A DNA stretch of 64,000 nucleotides, taken from the NCBI GenBank assembly GCA_003249555.1, contig QKIQ01000044.1, forward strand, positions 1 to 64,000. The letters run 5' to 3'. How positions within the stretch are numbered: position 1 is the first letter of the stretch; each line of letters starts with the position of its first letter. Source of the stretch: Clostridia bacterium (lineage in GTDB: Bacteria; Bacillota; Clostridia; Christensenellales; SZUA-584). Of the stretch, positions 40,199-48,804 are shown piece by piece. Position numbers and translations under genes: made by a program. The notes beneath the pieces were generated by a model. The model was not told the DNA's origin and did no database searches. It saw nothing but the letters and a program-made list of their open reading frames with translations.

Positions 40199-41251
40199 TT
40201 ACCTCTCGTATTCTGTGGGCTCGAGCGCGGCCTCATAGAACGCTTTAATATTATCGATATTGGTGTCTGATTGGAAATGATGCGCGGGAGACAGTATATA
40301 ACCGCCGCCGGCGCCCAACCGCCGCTTATAATCGCGCACAGTCGCAATCACGTCTTTTGCGGTACCGAAGGGCAGCAGCATCTGCACGTCGATCGCACCA
40401 AAAAGAGTCAGTTGCTTTCCGTAACGTTTCTTTATCTTGATGGGATCCATAGAAAGCGGTTGTATTGGATTAATCACATCAAGCCCTATTTCAATAAAAT
40501 CGTCGAATGTTTCCTGACAGTTACCGCATGAGTGATACGCGATAAATATATTTGGATTACGTTTTTTAAAAGCTGAAAAAATCTTTGCGTAGCGTGTTTT
40601 GAAATACTTACGCCACATGGGCAGCGACATCATCATGTTTTGCTGCGTCGCGATATCGTCTCCAAGCCAGATCATGTCCGCACCCATATCTATCATATTC
40701 AGTCCTGCTTTAAGGGGGAATTGCATAATCTTGTCAAACAATTCGTTGGCGTAGTCTTCGTCTGCAATCATGTCCATAAGCGTTGCCTCAATACCGTGAA
40801 GATACCATGACGTTTCAAATATTGAGCACTGACATGAACCCACAATAAACTTTTCTGTACCGTAACGCCGGACGTTTTTTTGAAATGCTTCATATTGAGT
40901 GGGTTCGTCGGGATCGGGGATACTGTAGTTTGCGAGCTTATCTTTGTTTTCATCGTCGGTGAGGGCGCCGCCTGTTATCTCCGTATAAGCGCCGGTCTCG
41001 TTTTCGACGTTTTTCCATTCAACGCCGAATTTGCAAGTATACGTTTCGGTGGGATAAAGATAATAGCTCATTTCCATACCCACCGCAGTTTTAATTAAGT
41101 CGTTGCCCATCACATATCCGAGATCCTCATTGTCCTGTCCGTATTTCGCACGCAGCATAGCGGCGACCTCAGGTGTATATGTGGCTGATACCGGGGGCCT
41201 GTCAGGTTCTTCGTGGTGAAGAGCCATAAGCGTTCTTTCACGTGAATTCAT
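40199..41251 (-). CDS. URO-D superfamily protein 3
   Basis: 350 residues. NSRERTLMALHHEEPDRPPVS opening, DMIADEDYANELFDKIMQFP, GADMIWLGDDIATQQ, YHSCGNCQETFDDFIEIGLDVINPIQP (H-x-C-G zinc site), FGAIDVQMLLPFGTAKDVIATV and GGYILSPAHHFQSDTN. The best conserved of the group and closest to MtaA/MtbA-like enzymes. Its start overlaps the stop of the upstream aldose epimerase by four bases (ATGA), showing tight coupling. Confidence 0.87.
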   Translation of the reverse strand: MNSRERTLMALHHEEPDRPPVSATYTPEVAAMLRAKYGQDNEDLGYVMGNDLIKTAVGMEMSYYLYPTETYTCKFGVEWKNVENETGAYTEITGGALTDDENKDKLANYSIPDPDEPTQYEAFQKNVRRYGTEKFIVGSCQCSIFETSWYLHGIEATLMDMIADEDYANELFDKIMQFPLKAGLNMIDMGADMIWLGDDIATQQNMMMSLPMWRKYFKTRYAKIFSAFKKRNPNIFIAYHSCGNCQETFDDFIEIGLDVINPIQPLSMDPIKIKKRYGKQLTLFGAIDVQMLLPFGTAKDVIATVRDYKRRLGAGGGYILSPAHHFQSDTNIDNIKAFYEAALEPTEYER

Positions 41252-42165
41252 TTATCTGCTCCTCCTTCAAATGATATGGTCAGCCCGAAGCTGCAGGAAG
41301 TATGCTCTTCAATTCGACTGATTTTACCGCTCGTGTGTGCGCGCTCCTGCGCGTCGTATGCACCGGTACACGGTTCGGGAGCCACGCAATTCATGTCTAT
41401 GCCTTCATCGGTCCAGATCCCCAGATACGGCACCCCACTTTGTGCAAGGAATGTCACGGTCGTATTGTCGGGATAACGGATACGCGATAAGTTCATATCG
41501 CGTTCGTTCTCCACATAATACTTGTTCTGACACTTGTATGCCGGATCAAGAAGACTCATATCCCTTCCTGCATTGGAAATGGGCCAGGGATGTATTTCTC
41601 CGTCGTTTCCCAAATAACGCTGTTTGCCGCACACGTTGATGATTTCTTTTACATCAGGCAGTTCAAGCTGCGTATGTTTTTCAAGCACGAACAGAGGATG
41701 CGCCGCCCAAATGTATTCAAAAGCACTTTGGGAGTTGTTCGTAAGTGTATAGCTGAGAGTTATATCGGGACAAGATATGCTTACGGTTTTTTGCAGCGTA
41801 TACGGTAGCGCGACACCGTTGACAGACAAAACCACACCCCGATCGGTTATAGTATGCTGCCATGTGCGCGACCAAACTTCACCGTGGTCGGGCAGCAATA
41901 TACCGGAGAAGTTTTCCCCTTTATATCTTCCTGCGGATATGCAGGGAAACATATCGTCAAAACCTGATAATTCACCTTCGGTAAAGCAATCGCCGTACTT
42001 TGACAATCGGTATTTGTCAGATTTGTTATTCTGAACGAGATATTCTTTACCAAAATAACGGATGCTTTGCAGTTTAGCGCCGAAATCTGAAACTGTAACA
42101 GCGAGGGAACCGTCGGTTATTTCACAGGCATCAATATCTTTATAATGCGTTCTTTTTATATTCAT
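41248..42165 (-). CDS. Aldose 1-epimerase-like protein
   Basis: 305 residues. Galactose-mutarotase fold: SDFGAKLQSIRYFGKEYLVQ, PCISAGRYKG, LPDHGEVWSRTWQ (catalytic-type His), WAAHPLFVLE, and VAPEPCTGAYDAQERAH near the end with Glu as expected base region. It overlaps the URO-D fragment upstream by one base and URO-D 3 downstream. Such a protein in a methyltransferase-like operon points to a carbohydrate substrate. The specific sugar cannot be read from sequence. Confidence 0.82.
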   Translation of the reverse strand: MNIKRTHYKDIDACEITDGSLAVTVSDFGAKLQSIRYFGKEYLVQNNKSDKYRLSKYGDCFTEGELSGFDDMFPCISAGRYKGENFSGILLPDHGEVWSRTWQHTITDRGVVLSVNGVALPYTLQKTVSISCPDITLSYTLTNNSQSAFEYIWAAHPLFVLEKHTQLELPDVKEIINVCGKQRYLGNDGEIHPWPISNAGRDMSLLDPAYKCQNKYYVENERDMNLSRIRYPDNTTVTFLAQSGVPYLGIWTDEGIDMNCVAPEPCTGAYDAQERAHTSGKISRIEEHTSCSFGLTISFEGGADK

Positions 42166-42677
42166 TAATATACTCCATATTTTAAAGCCGTATCAACAAA
42201 GGCTTTTATATTCTCAACAGGTGTATCAAATTCAAAAAAATCGGCGTTTTGAATGATATTGCAGCCTTTTTCTTTTGCGGTGAGCACGGTTCGTCTGGTT
42301 ACCTCGATGACATCGTCCACGCTGCCTTTCTGTATCACATTCACTTGATCGACACCGCATTGCATAATATAGTCGCCGTTTATGGGATCAATAGCACGCT
42401 CAAGAACGGTATCTCCAAGCGGATGCGGAGAAAAGGGCTCAACAATTCGGCTGCCCAGCTGTTTGTACGATTCGATAAGCGGCATGATTTGACCGCAGTT
42501 GTGATATATGCAGGGAGTTCCCTCGCTTTGGCAAAGATCAATGCATTTTTTCTCATATGGCAAAGCGAATTTGTCGTAATTTTTTTTGCCCATGAAACCG
42601 CCGGGCACGTTTCCGCCAAGAAAATAGGCATCTAGACCCGAATCCATATACGCACGAATGTAATCATACGGAATCGA
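42165..42677 (-). pseudogene. C-terminal half of a fourth URO-D protein
   Basis: The frame (SIPYDYIRAYMDSGLDAYFLGG, here split, then YHNCGQIMPLIESYKQLG, GDYIMQCGVDQVNVIQKG, NIIQNADFFEFDTP) equals only the last 170 residues of a URO-D protein. The first half is gone. It begins immediately after the TAA that ends the sensor fragment at 42678, in the same frame, so this is a deletion junction. An ATG at 42647 could still start a 160-residue product, and the zinc H-x-C-G is present, but most of the barrel is missing. Confidence 0.82.
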
Positions 42678-42902
42678 TTATTTCATCATTTTGCGAATGT
42701 CATCAATTCTGTTTTCTATGGAATCCGCAACGGATTCAAGTGAAGATTGCGCTACCTCTATTTTTTGGTTAATAAAGCGCTCAGAAAATAAAATGCTAAC
42801 GGCAACAATGATGCCGCCCACCATAAAAATAAGAAGCAACGAAAATGCCAACGTCAGCTGCATACTTATTGTATTCAGCTTCTTCAACTTTTTGCCTATC
42901 AA
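42678..42902 (-). pseudogene. N-terminal fragment of a membrane sensor protein
   Basis: About 74 residues from TTG 42902 (GAGG nine bases upstream). IGKKLKKLNTISMQLTLAFSLLLIFMVGGIIVAVSI is a cytosolic start and a transmembrane helix, then ERFINQKIEVAQSSLESVADSIENRIDDIRKMMK. This is the beginning of a YesM-type kinase or chemoreceptor sensor domain. It stops at TAA where the URO-D fragment begins. A good promoter (42931-42959) is kept. Confidence 0.7.
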
Positions 42903-42930
42903 TACTTTTTCCTCGTAGTTGATTATAAAT

Positions 42931-42959
42931 ATTATAACGGGCATTCAATATTCATTCAA
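42931..42959 (-). promoter_or_regulatory. Promoter of the sensor fragment, now in front of the URO-D operon
   Basis: On the reverse strand TTGAAT (42959-42954), 17 bases, TATAAT (42936-42931). No terminator is seen between it and the URO-D/epimerase genes, so it could drive them. Confidence 0.65.
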
Positions 42960-43325
42960 GTGACCCGATGTCCCCTCAAATTATGCCATGCTATTAAGGC
43001 TTGTATGTATTAAATTCTCAATAACACGGCGGATGCAGAGCAAACCGGAGTTTTACATTAAATACCTGCGAATTTCAACGTTAATATAATCATAGTAATC
43101 AATCTAAAGAATAACAATATGATGAATTAACTAATTTATAAGAAATATTTACTGACCAAGACGGTAACGGGATAATGATGGTGTGGATATTAATCAGAAT
43201 TTCATGCGGAACTGGAGAACCATGTGCCAATAGGTGTGCAAACGGATATGCAAGACGTGCATTCTATACATCGAACAACAATGAAAAAACCCTTCATTAT
43301 GCATATGATAGCAAAATATGCGAGA

Positions 43326-43370
43326 CTTTTAATCAAGGTGTCTAGAGTTCGAATCTCCGTGGCTTCACCA
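43326..43370 (+). other. Second, degenerate 3' half of tRNA-Lys (att-like remnant)
   Basis: CTTTTAATCAAGGTGTC and GAGTTCGAATCTCC are identical to the site at 4051-4095. The T-stem has two changes and the acceptor strand reads TGGCTTC instead of GTGGGTC; CACCA is kept. Six differences in 46 bases by eye. No 5' tRNA half precedes it. The following AAAAGTGCCGATGAATACT is also shared with the first site. 42960-43325 otherwise has no clear gene. Confidence 0.75.
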
Positions 43371-43373
43371 CAA

Positions 43374-43402
43374 AAGTGCCGATGAATACTCGGCGCTTTT
43401 TA
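43374..43402 (+). terminator. Copy of the tRNA-Lys terminator
   Basis: AAGTGCCGA (43374-43382) pairs with TCGGCGCTT (43390-43398), one G-T, then TTT. It is a shortened version of the terminator at 4101-4140. Confidence 0.75.
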
Positions 43403-43412
43403 TTTATCATAG

Positions 43413-43436
43413 AAAAAACCACCCCTTCAGGGGTGG
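43413..43436 (-). terminator. Terminator of the diguanylate cyclase gene
   Basis: On the reverse strand CCACCCC-TGAA-GGGGTGG followed by TTTTTT, 20 bases after the stop at 43456. Confidence 0.9.
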
Positions 43437-43455
43437 AAGCTTATTCTCCTAATTA

Positions 43456-45021
43456 TTAGTCTGTTGACTCTTCACATGCTAAAAACTGAACTCTGTTCCG
43501 ACCCTTCTCTTTAGCGATATAAAGAGCAGCATCAGCATGCTTAAATAATAGCTCTAATTCTTCGTCAACGACTTGACTCACACCGGTATAGCCTAAACTA
43601 ATCGTAATATTGATTTTTTGATTGTTAAATGTGATTTCTTTCGCTTCAATCAAAGCTCGTATTTTTTCCGCCAGCACATTTGCACCAGCCGCATCCGTTT
43701 CGGGCAAAAGCAGCATAAATTCTTCTCCGCCATATCTGCAAAAAATATCGTTTTCTTTAATCAAATCATTACATAATATTGCAATGTTTATTAACACCTT
43801 ATCACCGGCCAGATGGCCATATTTATCATTCACACTTTTGAAGTTGTCCAAGTCCATCACGATCAATGCAATAGGATGAGCATATCTTTTAGCCCTTTCC
43901 AACTCAAGCTTAGCATGCTTATCAAAGTATCTTCGCGTATAAGCACCGGTCAGCGAATCGACAAAGGCAAGCTCTGAAAGCTGTGACATCACTTTCGCAA
44001 GTTGCGTAATATCGACGAAACTCAACATTTGTCCGGTTTTAGCATTTTTTTTATCAAATAAATACGCATTATCTACCGTATAGTACCTATCGACGTCTTT
44101 ATTTGATACCTTTATTTTGCTTTCAGTATCATTAAATACTGTTTGTTCCAGCTGGCTGTATTCCTTAATAAGTTCCTTAATATTATAATTGCATGTGGAT
44201 ATATCTATATAGGGAAAGATATTGTTAAAGGACCGGTTATAACCGATCACATTCAATTTATTATCCATCACAACAATTCCGGCATCAGTCCACTCGAATA
44301 CTCTTTTGTAAGCAAGCGGTATAATATTAAATAGTTGGTGTTTAAATACGGCGATATAAAAGCACAATGCTGTAAAAGGAAATGCATAAGGTAATAGAAT
44401 AATTTCATATACGTAAACTTCCATAATCGTTAATATTCCAAGGGTAAGAGGAAACATAATTGCAAAGATTAATAAAATTGATCTTTCACGCCTATATATA
44501 TTCACGATAAAGTCTTTGATTAATAATCCAATAGCGATCAAAGAAATACTGACTCCATGTATACCATAAACGTAGTGCCACGGGCCAAGCTTAAATTTGA
44601 GCGTTTTAAAGATTCCTTCGGTGATTGAAAAACTATGATAATAGAGCGTGTGGTAAGAACTTGTTATTCTAAGCACAATGGTGATAACAGGAATTATAAA
44701 AATAATTACAAAAAAGCTAATTTTAAATTTTTTTGCAGGATATAAAAGCGCCAGGATCATGCATAAAGTAATGCTCTGAGATACAGCAATAGCTAATATT
44801 TTAACTGTGTTAAAGACTACCATAACCCTAAGTGTTGTGCAGATGAGTTCCATGGAGTAGCTAAAACAATAGACAAAAACAACAAATGAAAAAACGATCA
44901 ACCAGATGATGGATTTATTGAAATTATTTATTAATTGCTTTATCGCATAAAAACAACTGGCCAATGTTATGATAGAAAACAAAAATAAAATAAAACTCAG
45001 AATATAATCGATTTTCATCAT
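43456..45021 (-). CDS. Membrane diguanylate cyclase (7TM + PAS-like + GGDEF)
   Basis: 521 residues. About seven transmembrane helices (1-235), then a PAS-like domain (AGIVVMDNKLNVIGYNRSF, 245-345), then GGDEF (355-515): DSLTGAYTRRYFDKHAKLELERAKRYAHPIALIVMDLDNFKSVND in part, active-site RYGGEEFMLLLP, and ADAALYIAKEKGRNRV. RYGGEEF is an active variant, so it probably makes cyclic di-GMP. No RxxD inhibitory site is apparent just before it. The sensor half has the same plan as the kinase at 10222, showing module reuse. Start ATG 45021 with a second ATG next. Confidence 0.9.
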   Translation of the reverse strand: MMKIDYILSFILFLFSIITLASCFYAIKQLINNFNKSIIWLIVFSFVVFVYCFSYSMELICTTLRVMVVFNTVKILAIAVSQSITLCMILALLYPAKKFKISFFVIIFIIPVITIVLRITSSYHTLYYHSFSITEGIFKTLKFKLGPWHYVYGIHGVSISLIAIGLLIKDFIVNIYRRERSILLIFAIMFPLTLGILTIMEVYVYEIILLPYAFPFTALCFYIAVFKHQLFNIIPLAYKRVFEWTDAGIVVMDNKLNVIGYNRSFNNIFPYIDISTCNYNIKELIKEYSQLEQTVFNDTESKIKVSNKDVDRYYTVDNAYLFDKKNAKTGQMLSFVDITQLAKVMSQLSELAFVDSLTGAYTRRYFDKHAKLELERAKRYAHPIALIVMDLDNFKSVNDKYGHLAGDKVLINIAILCNDLIKENDIFCRYGGEEFMLLLPETDAAGANVLAEKIRALIEAKEITFNNQKINITISLGYTGVSQVVDEELELLFKHADAALYIAKEKGRNRVQFLACEESTD

Positions 45022-45241
45022 GATACCCCAATTAGATTATATTAAATATGTTTCTTCTGCTTTCGATGAGGTATTAAATTCTATTAATTATATATAAGCA
45101 TAATCAGCAATATTTAATCAAAATATCAGAATTATTAATTAAATAGATGCGCTTAAACGACGCGATATTGATAATTCTTCAGTTATTAAATGGTTTTATA
45201 CTGTAGTTTAAACGTAAAACTGATGTTTATTAGGGGATTTA

Positions 45242-45271
45242 TTGAGAAAGATATATATCATATGATATAAT
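45242..45271 (+). promoter_or_regulatory. Promoter and palindrome before trkA
   Basis: TTGAGA (45242-45247), 18 bases, TATAAT (45266-45271). The perfect palindrome ATATCATATGATAT (45255-45268) overlaps the -10, a possible operator. The rest of 45022-45241 is A/T-rich without visible genes. Confidence 0.65.
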
Positions 45272-45321
45272 ACCTACTCAAAATGAATCTGACAGTTCGT
45301 AGATTTGACGGAGGCTATTAA

Positions 45322-46677
45322 ATGAAAATCATCGTCGTAGGAGATGGAAAGGTAGGGTTTACTCTTTCGGAGCATCTTTCCCGAGAGGGCCATGATATAA
45401 CGATTATTGACAACAGAAAAGACGTCCTGCAAAAAACCGTTGAATCCCTTGACGTATTTACGATAAAGGGAAATGGGGCAAGCGTCTCGGTTCTCGAAAA
45501 AGCAGGAGCTAGCCAATCGGATTTGGTTATTGCCGCCACATCGACGGACGAATTAAATATGCTTTGCTGTTTATTGGCAAAAAAGCTAGGCGCACCAAAT
45601 ACAATTGCGCGAATCAGGAATCCTGAATATAGCGAGCAGATCTATATGATGAAGGACGAGATGGGGTTGAGTATGGTCGTCAATCCCGAATTGACCGCAG
45701 CTATGGAAATTTCAAATCTAATCAGTTTTCCGTCTGCGATCAATGTCGGCGTGTTTTCGGGTGATCGGGTGTATTTGGTCGAGTATAAAGTTCATGAAAA
45801 AAACCCTTTGGCCGGTCTGACGGTAGCCAAAATTCACCAGAATTACTCGTCGGATGTGCTAATTTGTGCGGTATACAGAGGGGCGGAAATATTCATACCA
45901 AAAGGGGATTTTGTTATTGAAGCCAACGATCATATTTACATAGCAGGTGAATATGAGAGCATCCGTCAATACATTATGTCGCTGGGGCATCGTGATAACA
46001 AGGTGAGAACGGTCATGCTGGTCGGCGGCGGTTTAATCGCCCAATATTTGAGCCATATACTCATCAAATATGGCGTCGAAATAAAAATAATTGAAAAAAG
46101 TAAAAGCAAATGCGAACAATTATGCGAATCTGTTCCCGAAGCGCTTATTATTTATGGAGACGGAACGGAAAAAGAGCTTTTGGATTCTGAAGGCATAGAG
46201 AAAGTTGATGCATTTGTTGCGCTGACTGATATGGATGAGGAAAACCTCATTATGTCTATGTATGCGGCTTATAAAGATGTGCCTAAGGTCATCACGAAAA
46301 TCAACAGGCTGAAATATACCGACGTGATACAAAAAGCCGGTATTGACAGGGTAATAAGCCCGAAATATATTGCGGCGAATCATATCGTTCGTTACGTAAG
46401 GGGAATGCAAAAAGAAAAGGGGAGTCATATCAAAACCTTGTATCGCATAATGGGTAAATCAGCTGAAATTGTCGAATTTGTCGCCACCTCGTCAACAAAG
46501 CATATTGGACAGCCTTTATCGGAGCTTCCTTTAAAAAATGATATTCTTATTACAACCATTGTTCGAAATAATACCGTTATTATCCCAAAGGGCAGCGACT
46601 CGATTTTAGAGGGTGACCATGTTATCGTGACGACGATAATGAATCAACTGGAAGACTTAAATGAAATCTTCAAATAA
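45322..46677 (+). CDS. trkA: Trk potassium system regulatory subunit TrkA
   Basis: 451 residues: two tandem RCK units, each an N-domain (VVGDGKVGFTLSEHLSREGHDITIID; VMLVGGGLIAQYLSHILIKYGVEIKIIE) and a C-domain. GDGTEKELLDSEGIEKVDAFVALTDMDEENL is typical. It forms the cytosolic nucleotide-sensing ring that gates TrkH. Starts after GGAGG; TrkH follows 15 bases later. Confidence 0.95.
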   Translation: MKIIVVGDGKVGFTLSEHLSREGHDITIIDNRKDVLQKTVESLDVFTIKGNGASVSVLEKAGASQSDLVIAATSTDELNMLCCLLAKKLGAPNTIARIRNPEYSEQIYMMKDEMGLSMVVNPELTAAMEISNLISFPSAINVGVFSGDRVYLVEYKVHEKNPLAGLTVAKIHQNYSSDVLICAVYRGAEIFIPKGDFVIEANDHIYIAGEYESIRQYIMSLGHRDNKVRTVMLVGGGLIAQYLSHILIKYGVEIKIIEKSKSKCEQLCESVPEALIIYGDGTEKELLDSEGIEKVDAFVALTDMDEENLIMSMYAAYKDVPKVITKINRLKYTDVIQKAGIDRVISPKYIAANHIVRYVRGMQKEKGSHIKTLYRIMGKSAEIVEFVATSSTKHIGQPLSELPLKNDILITTIVRNNTVIIPKGSDSILEGDHVIVTTIMNQLEDLNEIFK

Positions 46678-46692
46678 ATAAGGACACGTATT

Positions 46693-48147
46693 ATGAATTT
46701 TGGCATGATAAAAAACCTATGCGGACAGGTCATCAGATTCGAAGCCATTTTTATGGGTTTATCGCTTATCGTGTCTTTTATTTACGGTGAATATGAATCA
46801 ACCGTGGTTTTTAGTGCAACAATCGCAGTTATGCTTGTGCTGAGTTTTATATTGACTTATAAAAAGCCCTTGAAAAGATCATTTTACGCAAAAGAGGGAC
46901 TCATAACTGTATCGCTGTCATGGGTAATTATATCTTTGTTTGGCGCCATGCCGTTTTTTCTCAGCGGCTCGATTCCGTCATTTATAGACAGCCTGTTTGA
47001 ATCTATTTCCGGCTTTACGACAACCGGCGCCAGTATTCTGTCCGATGTGGAAATGTTGGATAAAAGCATCCTTTTTTGGCGCAGCTTTACGCACTGGATT
47101 GGAGGCATGGGCGTTTTAATGTTTGTTATGGCGATATTGCCTCTTTCGGGCGCAGATCCGCTTCACCTCATGAGAGCGGAAAGCCCGGGGCCCACCACGG
47201 AGAAACTGGTCCCCAAGGCCCGCAAAACCGCAATAATTCTCTATAAGATATATATCGGCATTTCCCTCCTTGAAATTTTGCTATTGCTTATTGGCGGCAT
47301 GCCTTTATATGACAGCATTGTGCATACGTTCGGTACTGCCGGAACGGGCGGATTTTCAGTCAAGAATGCTTCTATAGGCGCATATCATAGCGTATACATT
47401 GAAGTTGTGATTACGGTTTTTATGGTCTTGTTCGGTATAAATTTTAGTGCGTTCTTCCTATTACTGGCTAAAAAATTTAAGAGTTTTCTTTCGCATGAGG
47501 AGCTGCGGGTCTATTTGAGCATTGTTCTCATTTCGATGATCGTCATTGCAGTCAATATTACCGGCACAGTGTATCAACGCTTTGATGAAAGCATACGTTA
47601 TTCGTCTTTCCAGGTGGCTTCTATCATGACGACGACAGGTTACGCTACGGCAAACTTTGATCAGTGGCCCACTTTAAGCAAGTTTTTGCTCTTGATGTTA
47701 ATGTTCATTGGCGCATCTGCCGGTTCTACCGGCGGTGGTATTAAAGTCTCCCGATTTATTATCATGTTCAAAGCCATAAAACGTCAAGCTTTAAGGATCC
47801 TGCACCCTTCGGCAGTTAAGCTGATTAAACTTGATAATATCCCGGTCCATGAAGATGTGATAAGGGGGACAGGCGTTTTTATGGTGGTCTTTTTTGGCAT
47901 CACAGCTGTGTCAACCTTGCTTATATCCTTTGACGCGTTTGATATGAAAACGACCGCCTCGGCCGTTGTTGCGTGCATTAACAATATTGGGCCGGGCTTA
48001 GGAATGGTATCTCCTATAGGCAATTATTCTTCTTTTTCAATATTTAGCAAGATAATTTTGTTCGTTGATATGTTGATTGGCAGGTTGGAAGTGTATCCGA
48101 TCCTCCTTCTCCTGTCACCGGCTATTTGGCACAAAAGAAAATTCTAG
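46693..48147 (+). CDS. trkH: Trk potassium transporter membrane subunit TrkH
   Basis: 484 residues, polytopic. The four pore-loop selectivity segments are visible: SGFTTTGAS, FGTAGTGGFSV, IMTTTGYATANFDQWP and CINNIGPGLGMVSP, with FIGASAGSTGGGIKVSRF. It imports potassium with TrkA as partner in the same operon. Length and motifs are complete. Confidence 0.95.
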   Translation: MNFGMIKNLCGQVIRFEAIFMGLSLIVSFIYGEYESTVVFSATIAVMLVLSFILTYKKPLKRSFYAKEGLITVSLSWVIISLFGAMPFFLSGSIPSFIDSLFESISGFTTTGASILSDVEMLDKSILFWRSFTHWIGGMGVLMFVMAILPLSGADPLHLMRAESPGPTTEKLVPKARKTAIILYKIYIGISLLEILLLLIGGMPLYDSIVHTFGTAGTGGFSVKNASIGAYHSVYIEVVITVFMVLFGINFSAFFLLLAKKFKSFLSHEELRVYLSIVLISMIVIAVNITGTVYQRFDESIRYSSFQVASIMTTTGYATANFDQWPTLSKFLLLMLMFIGASAGSTGGGIKVSRFIIMFKAIKRQALRILHPSAVKLIKLDNIPVHEDVIRGTGVFMVVFFGITAVSTLLISFDAFDMKTTASAVVACINNIGPGLGMVSPIGNYSSFSIFSKIILFVDMLIGRLEVYPILLLLSPAIWHKRKF

Positions 48148-48378
48148 CGGCTAAAAACCTGGTGAGAGAAGGTTTCGCATATGTTTTTTTATCACCTCAG
48201 TAGATGAAACAATGCCTAGGTGTTGAAATAATTGGGGCAAAAAGTGCTTGGGAATTCATTGAGCTGTTGATTCGTGTCTTCATTTTCATTCACAGCTATG
48301 TGTTGTTCATATCTTGTTTTTTCTCGTTTTGTTTTTCGTTATACTTGCCACACTGATTTTTGCTTGGTTAAAAACAAT

Positions 48379-48446
48379 TTGACATTATTAAAGATTTGCG
48401 CATATAATGATATAGACAAATATCAATATCATAGACGCTTGTCTAT
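48379..48446 (+). promoter_or_regulatory. Promoter and ArsR-type operator of the arsenic operon
   Basis: TTGACA (48379-48384), 18 bases, TATAAT (48403-48408). ATAGACAA (48412-48419) and TTGTCTAT (48439-48446) form an inverted repeat right after the -10, where an ArsR repressor would block transcription. 48148-48378 holds a weak hairpin but no gene. Confidence 0.8.
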
Positions 48447-48468
48447 ATATTAAGGAGCGAATACATAA

Positions 48469-48786
48469 ATGTCACATGATTATGCGGAATATGTGCCGGT
48501 GATAAAAGCGTTATCGGATGAGACGCGGCTCAAAATCGTGGATATGCTTTCAAGAGGTGAAATGTGCGCGTGTAAAATCCTTGAGCAGTTCAGCATTACG
48601 CAGCCGACGCTGTCTTACCACATGAGAATACTGACCGAATGCGGCATAGTTTCAGGAAAGCGCGAAGGCGCATGGATGCATTACGGTCTGAACAAAGAAC
48701 GCGCAGACGATTTGCTTTGCTTTTTAACGCATCTGCTTAGCAGCAAGGAAAACTGCGAATGTAAGCCCTGCAATTGCAATGAATAG
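48469..48786 (+). CDS. arsR: ArsR-family arsenic-sensing repressor
   Basis: 105 residues, winged helix: IKALSDETRLKIVDMLSRGEMCACKILEQFSITQPTLSYHMRILTECGIVSGKREG. CAC in the alpha-3 region is the As(III) site of classical ArsR. The C-terminus ends in ENCECKPCNCNE, five more Cys, which is unusual and could add metal binding. First gene of a seven-gene operon behind its own operator. Confidence 0.92.
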   Translation: MSHDYAEYVPVIKALSDETRLKIVDMLSRGEMCACKILEQFSITQPTLSYHMRILTECGIVSGKREGAWMHYGLNKERADDLLCFLTHLLSSKENCECKPCNCNE

Positions 48787-48804
48787 TGAAAGGATGTTTA
48801 GCAA

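Noticed and set aside
43000-43330. An integrase gene near the second att copy
   Set aside because: No frame longer than about 60 codons and no tyrosine-recombinase motif in this stretch.
43175-43345. A 56-codon frame that ends inside the second att copy, with a DQDGNG calcium-loop-like start
   Set aside because: No ribosome site, no family match and low-complexity composition; reading through a tRNA fragment is more likely chance.
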